Source of the DNA: DAIRVC01 sp036803025
GTDB lineage: Bacteria; Chloroflexota; Anaerolineae; Anaerolineales; E44-bin32
Assembly: GCA_036803025.1 (NCBI GenBank)
Contig: DAIRVC010000009.1
Span: 1-34,470 of the forward strand
Direction: 5' to 3'
Length of the DNA: 34,470 nucleotides
This document shows, one piece after another, positions 1 to 7,624 of this stretch. The notes beneath the pieces were generated by a model, which was not told the DNA's origin, did not search any database, and saw nothing but the letters and a program-made list of their open reading frames with translations. Position 1 is the stretch's first letter, and every line of letters starts with the position of its first letter. The position numbers and the translations under genes are program-made.

Positions 1-1
1 C

Positions 2-1249
2 AAGACCGAGCGCAAGGCCATCAACATGGGCGCCCAGGCGCCGTTCCGCGAGACCGAGGTCGCCAACTGGGAGCACTTCCTGGCGATCCCTGACCCCGAC
101 CCGAAGCTCTTCAATCGCTTCACCACCAAGGGCTCACAGTTCCTCCCGCCGATGTTCGAGTTCTCCGGGGCCTGCGGAGGCTGCGGGGAGACGCCCTACA
201 TCAAGCTGCTCACCCAGCTCTACGGCGACCGGCTGCTCATCGCCAACGCCACCGGCTGCTCGTCGATTTACGGCGGCAACCTGCCGACCACACCCTACAC
301 GACGCGCGCCGACGGCCGCGGCCCGGCCTGGTCCAACTCGCTCTTTGAGGACAACGCCGAGTTCGGCTTGGGCTTCCGCCTGACAGCGGACAAGCTTGGC
401 GTCTACGCACGCGAACTCCTCGTCCGCGTTCCGGCGGACGGCAAGGCCGCGCTGGTCGAGGCCATCAAGACCGCCGAGGTCGGCGCAGGCGAGGCCGTTG
501 AAGAGCAGCGCGCCCGGATTGACGAGCTGAAGGCACACCTGCAGGCACAATCCGACCCGCAGTCCCGCCACCTGCTGGAGGTGATCGACTTCCTGGTGCC
601 GCGCTCGATCTGGATCGTGGGCGGTGACGGCTGGGCCTATGACATCGGCTACGGCGGCCTCGATCACGTGCTGGCCTCCGGCCGCAACGTCAACGTGCTC
701 GTGCTCGACACCGGCGTGTACTCGAACACCGGCGGGCAGTCCTCCAAAGCGACGCCGCGCGCCGCGGTGGCCAAGTTCGCCGCCGCCGGCAAGGACATGC
801 CCAAGAAGGATATGGGCGCCATCGCCATGACGTACGGCAACATCTACGTCGCCCAGGTGGCCTACGCGGCCAACATGACCCAGACCGTGCGGGCCTTCAA
901 GGAGGCCGAGGCCTACGCCGGCCCGTCGCTCATCATCGCCTACAGCCACTGCATCAACCACGGCATCGACATGACTACCGGCACCGACCTGCACAAGCTG
1001 GCCGTCGACAGCGCCTTCTGGCCGCTGTTCCGCTACGACCCGGCCCTGGCCGCTGAACACAAGAATCCGCTCCAGCTCGACTCCAAGGCCCCCACCACCA
1101 GCATCGAAGAGTTCATGTATCGGCAGACCCGCTTCAAGGTCCTGCGGCAGACCGACCCTGCCCGCGCCGAGAAGCTGCTCGAGGCGCTGCGCGGCGACGT
1201 GGCCGCCCGCTGGAAGTTCTACGAGCAGATGTCCAGCCTCGACCTCTAG
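2..1249 (+). CDS. nifJ: pyruvate:ferredoxin oxidoreductase, C-terminal part (5' end outside window)
   Basis: The reading frame is open from base 2, so the gene enters from the left; about 415 residues of a roughly 1,200-residue enzyme are visible. The enzyme oxidises pyruvate and CoA to acetyl-CoA and CO2, reducing ferredoxin, in the cytoplasm. Numbering from the ATG at 26, CGGC (C50, C53), C78 in ATGCSS and the later Cys in SHCINHG match the four ligands of the proximal 4Fe-4S cluster. The TPP/Mg-binding segment is clear: GGDGWAYDIGYGG, then LDTGVYSNTGGQSSK. The ATG at 26 is internal, because family-like sequence (KTERKAIN) precedes it. A strong terminator follows. Very sure of the family; substrate pyruvate rather than another 2-oxoacid is inferred from the single-chain NifJ-type layout. 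Confidence 0.96.
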   Translation, partial: KTERKAINMGAQAPFRETEVANWEHFLAIPDPDPKLFNRFTTKGSQFLPPMFEFSGACGGCGETPYIKLLTQLYGDRLLIANATGCSSIYGGNLPTTPYTTRADGRGPAWSNSLFEDNAEFGLGFRLTADKLGVYARELLVRVPADGKAALVEAIKTAEVGAGEAVEEQRARIDELKAHLQAQSDPQSRHLLEVIDFLVPRSIWIVGGDGWAYDIGYGGLDHVLASGRNVNVLVLDTGVYSNTGGQSSKATPRAAVAKFAAAGKDMPKKDMGAIAMTYGNIYVAQVAYAANMTQTVRAFKEAEAYAGPSLIIAYSHCINHGIDMTTGTDLHKLAVDSAFWPLFRYDPALAAEHKNPLQLDSKAPTTSIEEFMYRQTRFKVLRQTDPARAEKLLEALRGDVAARWKFYEQMSSLDL

Positions 1250-1267
1250 CCTTCGCCCGTCCGGACC

Positions 1268-1305
1268 CGCGCCCCGGGGCATGCACGCCCGGGGCGCGTT
1301 TGGTT
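1268..1305 (+). terminator. Rho-independent terminator after nifJ
   Basis: Perfect 11-bp stem (1268-1278 with 1288-1298, CGCGCCCCGGG against its complement) with a 9-nt loop, followed by TTTGGTT. It starts 19 bases after the nifJ stop and separates it from the kinase promoter. Confidence 0.85.
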
Positions 1306-1317
1306 CCTCCGGCCTGC

Positions 1318-1345
1318 TTGCGTCGCGCGACCGCCATGCTAGACT
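1318..1345 (+). promoter_or_regulatory. sigma70-like promoter of the sensor kinase
   Basis: TTGCGT (1318-1323), 16-base spacer, TAGACT (1340-1345) with TGC directly before the -10 (extended -10). A start near 1352 would leave a leader of about 50 bases before the ATG at 1401. Confidence 0.55.
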
Positions 1346-1400
1346 GAATTCGGCCGGCGGCGTGATTCGCCTTCCCAGCCGCGTAGGGAGACCATCCCGA

Positions 1401-4238
1401 ATGGACGTGCAGCCAGGCGGCGACCAGAGCGAGTCCGTACCCGCCGCCTCTTCCCCTCCCACCGAGAGCCTGCCGGGCGACCGCCCGCCCCTCGGCACAC
1501 CGGCCTCCCGACCTGCTCACGCGCGCCGGGCCCTGCACGTCGCTCTGAGCTATGCTGTCCTGGCCGCGCTGTGGATCGTCCTGAGCGATCGCCTGCTGGC
1601 CAGCCTTGTCCCCGATCCGGCCGCAAATCATGCGCTCCAGACGATCAAGGGCTGGCTGTTCGTCTTGGTCACTGCCGCGCTGCTCTTCTTGCTCATGCGC
1701 GGCGAGTTGGCCTCCCAGCGGACGGCCGCGATCGACCTGTCGCAGACCCGGGGACGACTGAGCGCCGTCCTGGAGACGATTCCGGAGGGCATCGCTGTCG
1801 TCGACAGGAACGGCGACCTGCTCTTCACCAATCCGGCCGCGCGCCGGATGCTCGGGCTCGAAGACCCGCTCGCCCCCCAGGGCCAAGAAACCTCCGCTCG
1901 AACCGGACGCTTCCCCGGCGACTGTCTGCCCCTGGAGCGCATCCTGCGCACGGGCGAGACTGTGCGGGGACTCGAGTTCTCCACCCCCGGTCCAGGCGGA
2001 GCCGGGATCGTTGTCTCACTCAACGCCGCGCCGTTGCGCGACGAAACCGGGCAGAGCATCGGCGTGGTCGCTTCGTTGACCGACATCACGCACAGCAAGC
2101 CGATGGAGGCGGCGCTGCGCGAAAGCGAGGAGCGCTTCCGGGCGCTCGTCCAGTACGCCTTCGACGTCATCCTGGTCGTGGATGCACAGGGCCTCATCAC
2201 GTATACCACGCCGGCGGCCGAGCGAATCCTGGGCGTCACGGCCGAGCAGCTGATCGGAATGGATGTGGCCGATCTGGTGTACCCGGAGGATCGCGCCCGG
2301 GCGCGCCAGGAACTGGCCTTCGTCCACTCCTCTTCCGGGCTGGCCTCGCCATCCGTCTTTCGCGCCGTCCGCGGCGACGGGGAGGTCATCTACCTCGAGG
2401 TCGTCGGCAGCAACCTGCTCGAACACCCCCGCGTGGGCGGGATCCTCATCACCGCCCGCGATGTCTCCGAACGCATGCGCTCCGAAGACGAGATCGCCCG
2501 CCATGCCCGCGAGATGGAGGCGCTCTACGAGACCTCGCTGGAGATCACTTCTCAGCACGGGCTGACCGATCTGCTCAAAGCGATCGTCGAGCGGGCCGCC
2601 CGGCTGCTCGGCGCGCGCACAGGAGGGCTGTACCTTCTTAATCCGGACGGCGTCTCCCTGCGCCTGGCGGTCAGCCATGACCTGCCCGGCGATCCGGTCG
2701 GCACGATCATTCGCTTCGGCGAGGGCTTGTCCGGCCGAGTCGCCCAGATGGGCAAGCCGATGATGGTCGAGGACTACTCTCAGTGGGTCGGGCGGGCGCA
2801 TGTCTACGACTCGCTCCCCTTCCGCAGGGTGCTGGCCGTACCACTCAAGCGGGGCGGCCGGCTGATCGGGGTGATCGACATCACCGACGACCAGAAGACC
2901 GGGTTGTTCTCCGACGACGAGGTCCGCCTGGTCTCGCTCTTCGCCGACCAGGCCGCCATCGTGATCGAGAACGCGCGGCTGCTGGAAGAGACGCAGCGGC
3001 GGGCGGCTTATCTGGAGGCCGTCACGGCCATCGCCACGGCCCTGCGCTCGGCGCGCACCCGCAACGAGATGCCCCCGATTCTGCTGGACCGGCTGACGCG
3101 CCTGGTCGACGCCACCGCGGCCGCCCTGCTGCTCTGGGAGCCGGAGACACGCCGCGTGACCACGCTGTTGGCCCTGGGCGCGTGGGAGCGCTATCCGGCG
3201 CCCGATTTCTCGAACCCCCGCGATCCCATCGCCCGTTCGCTCCAGGACGGGCAGACGGTCGTGACCGACAATGCCTACGCCCTGCTGGGCCTGCCGCAGC
3301 CGCATGAGCCCCAGGGGGCAAAGTCGGTCATCGTCGCCCCATTGGTGACCGAGGAACAGGTGATCGGCGCCCTGTCGGTCGGGCGTGATCCGGCCTTCTC
3401 CGGCGACGACGTGCGGCTGGTCTCCGCCGTGGCCGAGATGGCCGGCAATGCGTTCCACCGGGCCGGAATCATGGATACCCTGGAGCAGCGCGTCGCCGAA
3501 CGCACCCAGGCCCTGGCCGACGCCAACCTTCGCCTGCAGGAGCTCGACCGCCTCAAGAGCGAGTTCGTCTCCAATGTCTCGCATGAACTGCGCACGCCGA
3601 TCACCAACATCATGCTTTACCTGGACCTGCTGGCCTCCACGCCGACCGACGAGCGGCGCGTGCGCTACTTGGAGACCCTGACGAATGAGGCCTTCCGTCT
3701 TGGACGCCTGATCGAGGACCTGTTGACCCTCTCGCGCATCGAGCGTGGCGTCCTGCCAGTCGACCGGGAGGCCCATGCCCTCGACCCGCTGCTATCGGAG
3801 ATCGTCGCTGCTCACATGGCCAAGGCGGCCTCCAAAGGCATCCGCCTGACCCACGAGACCAACGACGACCTGCCGGTCGTGTCCATCAACCGCGAACGCA
3901 TCGCCCAGGTCTTCAACAACCTGCTGGCCAATGCGCTGGCTTACGGACAGCGCGACGGGGAGGCCCGGGTCAGCAGCCGCCTGGCCGAAGTCGACGGCCG
4001 GCAGTTCGTGGCCGTGGCCGTCTTCAACGACGGCCCGCCGATCGATCCGACCGACCTGCCGCACGTCTTCGAGCGCTTCTACCGCGGCCAGGCGGCCCGG
4101 GCCTCAGGCGAGCACGGCACCGGGCTGGGCCTAGCCATCTCGCAGGAAATCGTCGGGCTGCATCACGGATGGATCGAGGTGAGCAGCAATCAGTCGCAGG
4201 GGACGACCTTCACCGTCTGGCTCCCGGCGGCAAGCTGA
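1401..4238 (+). CDS. membrane PAS-PAS-GAF-GAF sensor histidine kinase
   Basis: Predicted two-component sensor kinase of 945 residues that autophosphorylates on His. I chose ATG 1401 because AGGGAG lies 10 bases upstream and the promoter lies between 1318 and 1345; an in-frame ATG at 1281 falls inside the nifJ terminator. Order: Pro/Ser-rich N-terminus (1-40), two transmembrane segments (about 44-65 and 84-102), PAS (119-240), PAS (243-360), GAF (385-530), GAF (535-690), a short coiled coil, HisKA with H728 in SHELRTP, and HATPase with N-box NNLLANALAY and G2 motif GTGLGLAIS. The two transmembrane helices are close together with almost no outside domain, so the signal is probably cytoplasmic or membrane-borne. 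No response regulator lies next to it, so it is an orphan here. Its first GAF (IRFGEGLSGRVAQ) closely resembles one in the kinase at 23549-27364. Confidence 0.93.
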   Translation: MDVQPGGDQSESVPAASSPPTESLPGDRPPLGTPASRPAHARRALHVALSYAVLAALWIVLSDRLLASLVPDPAANHALQTIKGWLFVLVTAALLFLLMRGELASQRTAAIDLSQTRGRLSAVLETIPEGIAVVDRNGDLLFTNPAARRMLGLEDPLAPQGQETSARTGRFPGDCLPLERILRTGETVRGLEFSTPGPGGAGIVVSLNAAPLRDETGQSIGVVASLTDITHSKPMEAALRESEERFRALVQYAFDVILVVDAQGLITYTTPAAERILGVTAEQLIGMDVADLVYPEDRARARQELAFVHSSSGLASPSVFRAVRGDGEVIYLEVVGSNLLEHPRVGGILITARDVSERMRSEDEIARHAREMEALYETSLEITSQHGLTDLLKAIVERAARLLGARTGGLYLLNPDGVSLRLAVSHDLPGDPVGTIIRFGEGLSGRVAQMGKPMMVEDYSQWVGRAHVYDSLPFRRVLAVPLKRGGRLIGVIDITDDQKTGLFSDDEVRLVSLFADQAAIVIENARLLEETQRRAAYLEAVTAIATALRSARTRNEMPPILLDRLTRLVDATAAALLLWEPETRRVTTLLALGAWERYPAPDFSNPRDPIARSLQDGQTVVTDNAYALLGLPQPHEPQGAKSVIVAPLVTEEQVIGALSVGRDPAFSGDDVRLVSAVAEMAGNAFHRAGIMDTLEQRVAERTQALADANLRLQELDRLKSEFVSNVSHELRTPITNIMLYLDLLASTPTDERRVRYLETLTNEAFRLGRLIEDLLTLSRIERGVLPVDREAHALDPLLSEIVAAHMAKAASKGIRLTHETNDDLPVVSINRERIAQVFNNLLANALAYGQRDGEARVSSRLAEVDGRQFVAVAVFNDGPPIDPTDLPHVFERFYRGQAARASGEHGTGLGLAISQEIVGLHHGWIEVSSNQSQGTTFTVWLPAAS

Positions 4239-4265
4239 GGCGGCCCGGCCTCCGCCCGGTGCAGC

Positions 4266-4730
4266 CTACGCGGCGAAGTCCCCGACTTCGAGGCTCAGCG
4301 CTCTCAGCAGGTCGTCCCGCTTCAGGATGACCCCGGCGTCGCGAATCCCTGCACCGAGCGAGACCACCTCCGGCACCAGGACACCCCGATCGGCCAGGAT
4401 GCGCAACGGACCGGGCAATCCGAATGGCGAGACCGTTCCCGGTGCATACCCGGTGACGCGGCGCACCTCATCCGCGCTGGCTGTGGTCATGCGCGTCACG
4501 CCCAGGTGCCGCCGCAGCTTCGGCCAGGAGACCCGTCCGGGGCCGGCGGCCAGCACCATCACGAACGCGCCCTCCCCAACCCTGAAGACCAGTGAGCGGA
4601 TGATCTGCCCGGGTGCCAGCCCGCGCTCCCGGGCCGCCTGCTCGAGCGAGCGGACAGGCTGCGCGTGTTGGTGAAGGGTGAAGTCAATCCCCAGCGCCTC
4701 CAGGGTGCGCGTGACCGGTGTCGAGTGCAT
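4266..4730 (-). CDS. YbaK/ProX-family aminoacyl-tRNA deacylase-like protein
   Basis: A 154-residue single-domain protein of the YbaK/EbsC family, whose members hydrolyse mischarged tRNA (for example Cys-tRNA-Pro) in trans. Family signs are the start (VTRTLEALGIDFTLHQH), LVFRVGEGAFVMVLAAG, and the Gly-rich GTVSPFGLPG loop. At the place where characterised YbaK/ProX proteins have a functionally important Lys (about residue 45-46), this protein has Arg (IIRSLVFR, R45). It may therefore belong to a subfamily with another substrate. It is transcribed away from the pan operon, and the kinase at 1401-4238 converges on it with 27 bases between the stops. Confidence 0.88.
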   Translation of the reverse strand: MHSTPVTRTLEALGIDFTLHQHAQPVRSLEQAARERGLAPGQIIRSLVFRVGEGAFVMVLAAGPGRVSWPKLRRHLGVTRMTTASADEVRRVTGYAPGTVSPFGLPGPLRILADRGVLVPEVVSLGAGIRDAGVILKRDDLLRALSLEVGDFAA

Positions 4731-4817
4731 GGCGCGATTCTATCTCGAGCCGATGCGAAGACCGCCCCGGCAACCGCCCTTGCCTTCGAGGGCGACAAGC
4801 CCCTCGTGCGCCGATCC

Positions 4818-4826
4818 TGCTATAAT
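4818..4826 (+). promoter_or_regulatory. extended -10 promoter of the pan operon
   Basis: TGC followed by a perfect TATAAT (4821-4826). No good -35 hexamer lies at 16-18 bases, which is typical of extended -10 promoters. The predicted start near 4832-4834 coincides with the first base of the two-bulge hairpin. Confidence 0.7.
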
Positions 4827-4831
4827 CCGAG

Positions 4832-4864
4832 TGCCGCTTGGATCGGCCTCCGACCGAGACGGCA
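4832..4864 (+). promoter_or_regulatory. pan-motif-like RNA hairpin in the panB leader
   Basis: The leader folds into one hairpin with exactly two single-adenine bulges. 4832-4836 pairs with 4860-4864 (TGCCG/CGGCA). A4859 is bulged. 4837-4841 pairs with 4854-4858 (CTTGG/CCGAG, one G-U). A4842 is bulged. 4843-4846 pairs with 4850-4853 (TCGG/CCGA), with a 3-base loop CCT. This gives 14 base pairs in total. The published pan motif is a hairpin with two conserved bulged As in the 5' UTR of pantothenate genes, reported from Chloroflexi, Firmicutes and deltaproteobacteria. Shape, position (5' end of the panB mRNA) and lineage all agree. I compared it to the description from memory, not to the covariance model. 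Confidence 0.72.
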
Positions 4865-4879
4865 GGATGAAGTCCGTCC

Positions 4880-4910
4880 CGCCCGCCGATCGGATGGCGG
4901 GCGTCTTGTT
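4880..4910 (+). terminator. candidate attenuator hairpin before panB
   Basis: Perfect 8-bp stem CGCCCGCC (4880-4887) / GGCGGGCG (4896-4903), 8-base loop, then TCTTGTT. The U tract is moderate. GATCGGC at 4841-4847 inside the upstream hairpin can instead pair perfectly with GCCGATC at 4885-4891, which would break both hairpins. The arrangement is what a terminator/antiterminator switch looks like. Confidence 0.55.
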
Positions 4911-4945
4911 CCCTGGAGGCCTCTCACTCGCCGGAGGAGACAGCC

Positions 4946-5818
4946 ATGACTGCCGGATCTTCCCCGCCGGAGCGTAAGCAGACGACCACCCAGGCGCTGC
5001 AAGAGATGAAGGCGCGGCGCCAGCCGATCACTTGCCTGACCGCCTACGACTATCCGACCGCCGCGGCGCTCGACCGGAGCGGGATTGACATCCTGCTCGT
5101 CGGCGATTCCCTGGGAATGGTCGTCCTGGGTTATGAGAACACGCTGCCGGTGACGATGGATGAGATGCTCCATCACTGCCGGGCAGTGGCGCGCGGCGCC
5201 CGTTACGCCCTGCTGGTCGGCGACATGCCGTTCCTTTCTTACCAGATTTCGGTGCCGGAGGCCGTCCGCAATGCCGGGCGTTTCATTCAGGAAGCCGGCA
5301 TGCACGCCGTCAAGCTTGAGGGCGGGAGAGAGCGCCTGCCCGCGGTGCAGGCCATCCTCGACGTCGGCATCCCGGTCATGGGTCACCTTGGGTTGACCCC
5401 GCAGTCGGTCCACCAAATGGGCGGCTTCCGAATGCAAGCCAAGACCGCCGTCGCGGCCAAGCGCCTGCTCAGCGATGCTCTCGCCCTGGAACAGGCCGGC
5501 TGCTTCTCCCTGGTGCTCGAGTCGATCCCGTCACGCCTGGCGGAATTGGTCACTTCCCGCCTGCACATTCCCACTATCGGCATCGGAGCAGGCCCCGGCT
5601 GCGACGGGCAGGTGCTGGTGACGCACGATCTGCTCGGGCTATTCGAACGTTTCACCCCGCGCTTCGCCAAGAAGTACGTCGACCTGCACGCGGCCATGAC
5701 CGGCGCATTCGAAGCCTTCAGATCGGATGTCACCGCCGGGACATTCCCGGAAGCAGAGCACAGCGCCGACATGCCCGACGACGAGTGGCAGGCGTTCCTC
5801 AGCAGCATGGAACCGTAG
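4946..5818 (+). CDS. panB: 3-methyl-2-oxobutanoate hydroxymethyltransferase (ketopantoate hydroxymethyltransferase)
   Basis: First step of pantothenate synthesis: transfers a one-carbon unit from methylene-tetrahydrofolate to 2-oxoisovalerate, giving ketopantoate. The 290-residue length is normal for this TIM-barrel enzyme. Recognisable blocks are ITCLTAYDYPTA, ILLVGDSLGMVVLGY with the metal-binding VGDS, VGDMPFLSY with a second acidic ligand, AVKLEGG, VMGHLGLTPQS and TIGIGAGPGCDGQVLV. ATG 4946 is preceded by GGAGGAGA at good spacing. It is the first gene of panB-panE-panC-coaX and sits behind the candidate pan-motif RNA and attenuator, so pathway-linked control is likely. Confidence 0.97.
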   Translation: MTAGSSPPERKQTTTQALQEMKARRQPITCLTAYDYPTAAALDRSGIDILLVGDSLGMVVLGYENTLPVTMDEMLHHCRAVARGARYALLVGDMPFLSYQISVPEAVRNAGRFIQEAGMHAVKLEGGRERLPAVQAILDVGIPVMGHLGLTPQSVHQMGGFRMQAKTAVAAKRLLSDALALEQAGCFSLVLESIPSRLAELVTSRLHIPTIGIGAGPGCDGQVLVTHDLLGLFERFTPRFAKKYVDLHAAMTGAFEAFRSDVTAGTFPEAEHSADMPDDEWQAFLSSMEP

Positions 5819-5836
5819 CGCGGAGCGTGTGCGCCC

Positions 5837-6760
5837 ATGCCTGCTGAGTCGCTCCTGATCGTCGGCAGCGGCGCAATGGCCGGCCTGTATGCCGCCCGGC
5901 TGGCCGCGCACGCCGACGTCACCATGCTGGGATCTTGGGCCGCAGGCCTGTCAGCCATCCAAAAGCGGGGTATACGTCTTGAAGAGGACGGGCATCGCTC
6001 GACTGTTCGCGTGCGCGCCACCGCCCAGGCCGCCGAATGCCGCGGCGCCGCCCTGGCGCTGGTGCTGGTGAAGTCGTTCCAGACCGACCAGGCCGCCGAG
6101 CGTCTGGCCGCGTGCCTGGCCCCTGGCGGCCTGGCGGTCACCTTGCAGAACGGGTTGGGGAACCGTGAGCGCCTGGCCGCCCGCCTGGGCGCCCAGCGGG
6201 TGGCGCTGGGGGTGACCACCGACGGGGCGACGTTGCTCGGGCCGGGCCACATCCGCGCCGGGGGCCGCGGCACCACCACGCTGCCCGACGACGAGCGATG
6301 CTCAGGCCTGGCCGCGTTGCTCCGCCGAGGCGGCTTCCAGGTCGCTCGCGCGTCCGACGTCGACGCGCTCGCCTGGGGCAAGGCCGTCGTGAGCGCTGGC
6401 ATCAATCCTTTGGCCGCCCTGCTGCGCCTCCCCAATGGCGCCCTGCTCGAACCGCAGCGTCAGGGCGCCTGGCAGGTGGCGGCCGAGGCCGCCCGCGAGA
6501 CTGCCGCCGTTGCCGGCGCCCTGGGCCTGCAGCTGCCGTTCGCTGACCCGGTTGAGCGCGTGGCCGAAGTCGCGCGCGCCACCGCGGCCAACCGCTCTTC
6601 GATGCTGCAGGATATCGAGCGCGGCCGGCCGACTGAGATCGACGCGATCTGCGGTGCCATCGCCGCCGAAGGACAGCGCTTGGGCGTCGCCACACCCGTC
6701 AATCGAGTCCTGTGGAACCTGGTGCGCAGCCTGACGCCCGCACCGGGAGGAGCAGCGTGA
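5837..6760 (+). CDS. panE: 2-dehydropantoate 2-reductase (ketopantoate reductase)
   Basis: Reduces ketopantoate to pantoate with NADPH, the second step of the pathway. The 307 residues show the N-terminal nucleotide-binding loop (LLIVGSGAMAG, a variant of GxGxxG), LQNGLGN with N104, the catalytic lysine K182 in WGKAVVSAGINPLAAL with N190, and the acidic residue region LQDIERGRPTEID (E267) that aligns with the substrate-binding Glu of E. coli PanE. It starts 18 bases after panB. Its stop overlaps the GTG start of panC by 4 bases, so translation of the two is probably coupled. The ApbA/PanE family includes other 2-oxoacid reductases, but this context makes the assignment firm. Confidence 0.94.
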   Translation: MPAESLLIVGSGAMAGLYAARLAAHADVTMLGSWAAGLSAIQKRGIRLEEDGHRSTVRVRATAQAAECRGAALALVLVKSFQTDQAAERLAACLAPGGLAVTLQNGLGNRERLAARLGAQRVALGVTTDGATLLGPGHIRAGGRGTTTLPDDERCSGLAALLRRGGFQVARASDVDALAWGKAVVSAGINPLAALLRLPNGALLEPQRQGAWQVAAEAARETAAVAGALGLQLPFADPVERVAEVARATAANRSSMLQDIERGRPTEIDAICGAIAAEGQRLGVATPVNRVLWNLVRSLTPAPGGAA

Positions 6761-7605
6761 TTCGCGTCACCCCCCTCGCCGATCTGCGCGCCGCACTTGC
6801 CGCCCAGGCCCGCCCGCTCGGCCTGGTCCCGACCATGGGCTACCTGCACGAAGGCCATCTCTCGCTGCTGCAGCGGGCGCGCGCCGAATGCGCCAGCGTC
6901 TGCGTCAGCATCTTCGTCAACCCGACCCAGTTCGGCCCCGCTGAGGACCTGGCCGCCTACCCGCGCGATCTGGATCGCGACCTGCGACTGCTCGAACAGG
7001 GCGGCGCAGACCTGGTCTGGACACCGGCGGCCGAAGAACTCTACCCGCCCGGCTTCCAGACCTGGGTCAGCGTTGAGTCGTTGAGCACGCCGCTGGAGGG
7101 TGCGCGTCGTCCGGGGCATTTCCGCGGCGTGGCCACCATCGTGGCCAAGCTCTTCAACGCCTGTGAACCGCAGCGCGCTTACTTCGGCCAGAAGGATGCA
7201 CAGCAAGCCGCCGTCATCCGACGCCTGACCACTGATCTGAGTTACCCGATCGAGATCATCGTCTGCCCGACCGTGCGCGAGCCCGACGGTCTGGCCATGT
7301 CCAGCCGCAACGCCTATCTGAACCCGGACGAGCGGCGCGCGGCGACGGTCCTGTACCGCGCCCTGACAGCCGCCCGGACGGCGTTTGAGGGCGGCCAGAA
7401 GGAGGCGGAGGCGCTTCGGCAGACGATGCGCTCTGTCCTGGAGTCCGAGCCGCTGGCCCGCCCGGACTACGTCTCCGCCGCCGATCCGGACTCCCTCGAG
7501 GAGCTTCACGGACCGGTCGAGCGCGCCCTGCTCTCGATGGCCGTCCACATCGGCAAGACGGCCTTGATCGACAACGTGATCGTCGAGGAAAGCGGCGGCC
7601 GCTAA
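6757..7605 (+). CDS. panC: pantoate--beta-alanine ligase (pantothenate synthetase)
   Basis: Joins pantoate and beta-alanine with ATP to make pantothenate. I place the start at GTG 6757, inside the GTGA overlap with panE, because GGGAGGAG lies just upstream and the protein then begins in the family-typical way (MIRVTPLADLRAAL). An ATG at 6712 in the same frame would add 15 non-family residues. The 282-residue product has the ATP-binding HxGH signature (H31, H34 in PTMGYLHEGH), VNPTQFGP, YFGQKDAQQ and the KMSKS-like MSSRN. No panD (beta-alanine supply) is in the window. Confidence 0.96.
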   Translation: MIRVTPLADLRAALAAQARPLGLVPTMGYLHEGHLSLLQRARAECASVCVSIFVNPTQFGPAEDLAAYPRDLDRDLRLLEQGGADLVWTPAAEELYPPGFQTWVSVESLSTPLEGARRPGHFRGVATIVAKLFNACEPQRAYFGQKDAQQAAVIRRLTTDLSYPIEIIVCPTVREPDGLAMSSRNAYLNPDERRAATVLYRALTAARTAFEGGQKEAEALRQTMRSVLESEPLARPDYVSAADPDSLEELHGPVERALLSMAVHIGKTALIDNVIVEESGGR

Positions 7606-7624
7606 GGCTGCCAGGAGGCCCTGC

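Noticed and set aside
134..1498. 454-codon open frame on the minus strand across nifJ
   Set aside because: Runs antisense to a clear enzyme; its low-complexity Gly/Val/Arg-rich product shows no family motif. Long antisense frames are expected at this GC content.
2016..3776. 586-codon minus-strand frame inside the first kinase, and a similar 616-codon frame at 12109-13959 in the ABC gene
   Set aside because: Both mirror strong coding sequence, have compositionally biased products and lack any start signal.
4239..4262. Possible bidirectional terminator between the first kinase and the YbaK-like gene
   Set aside because: Only a 5-bp GGCGG/CCGCC stem with no T tract on either strand.
4867..4977. 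Short frame from ATG 4867 running into panB as a leader peptide
   Set aside because: No spaced ribosome binding site and no pathway-related codons; it crosses the terminator hairpin, and the leader is better explained as RNA structure.
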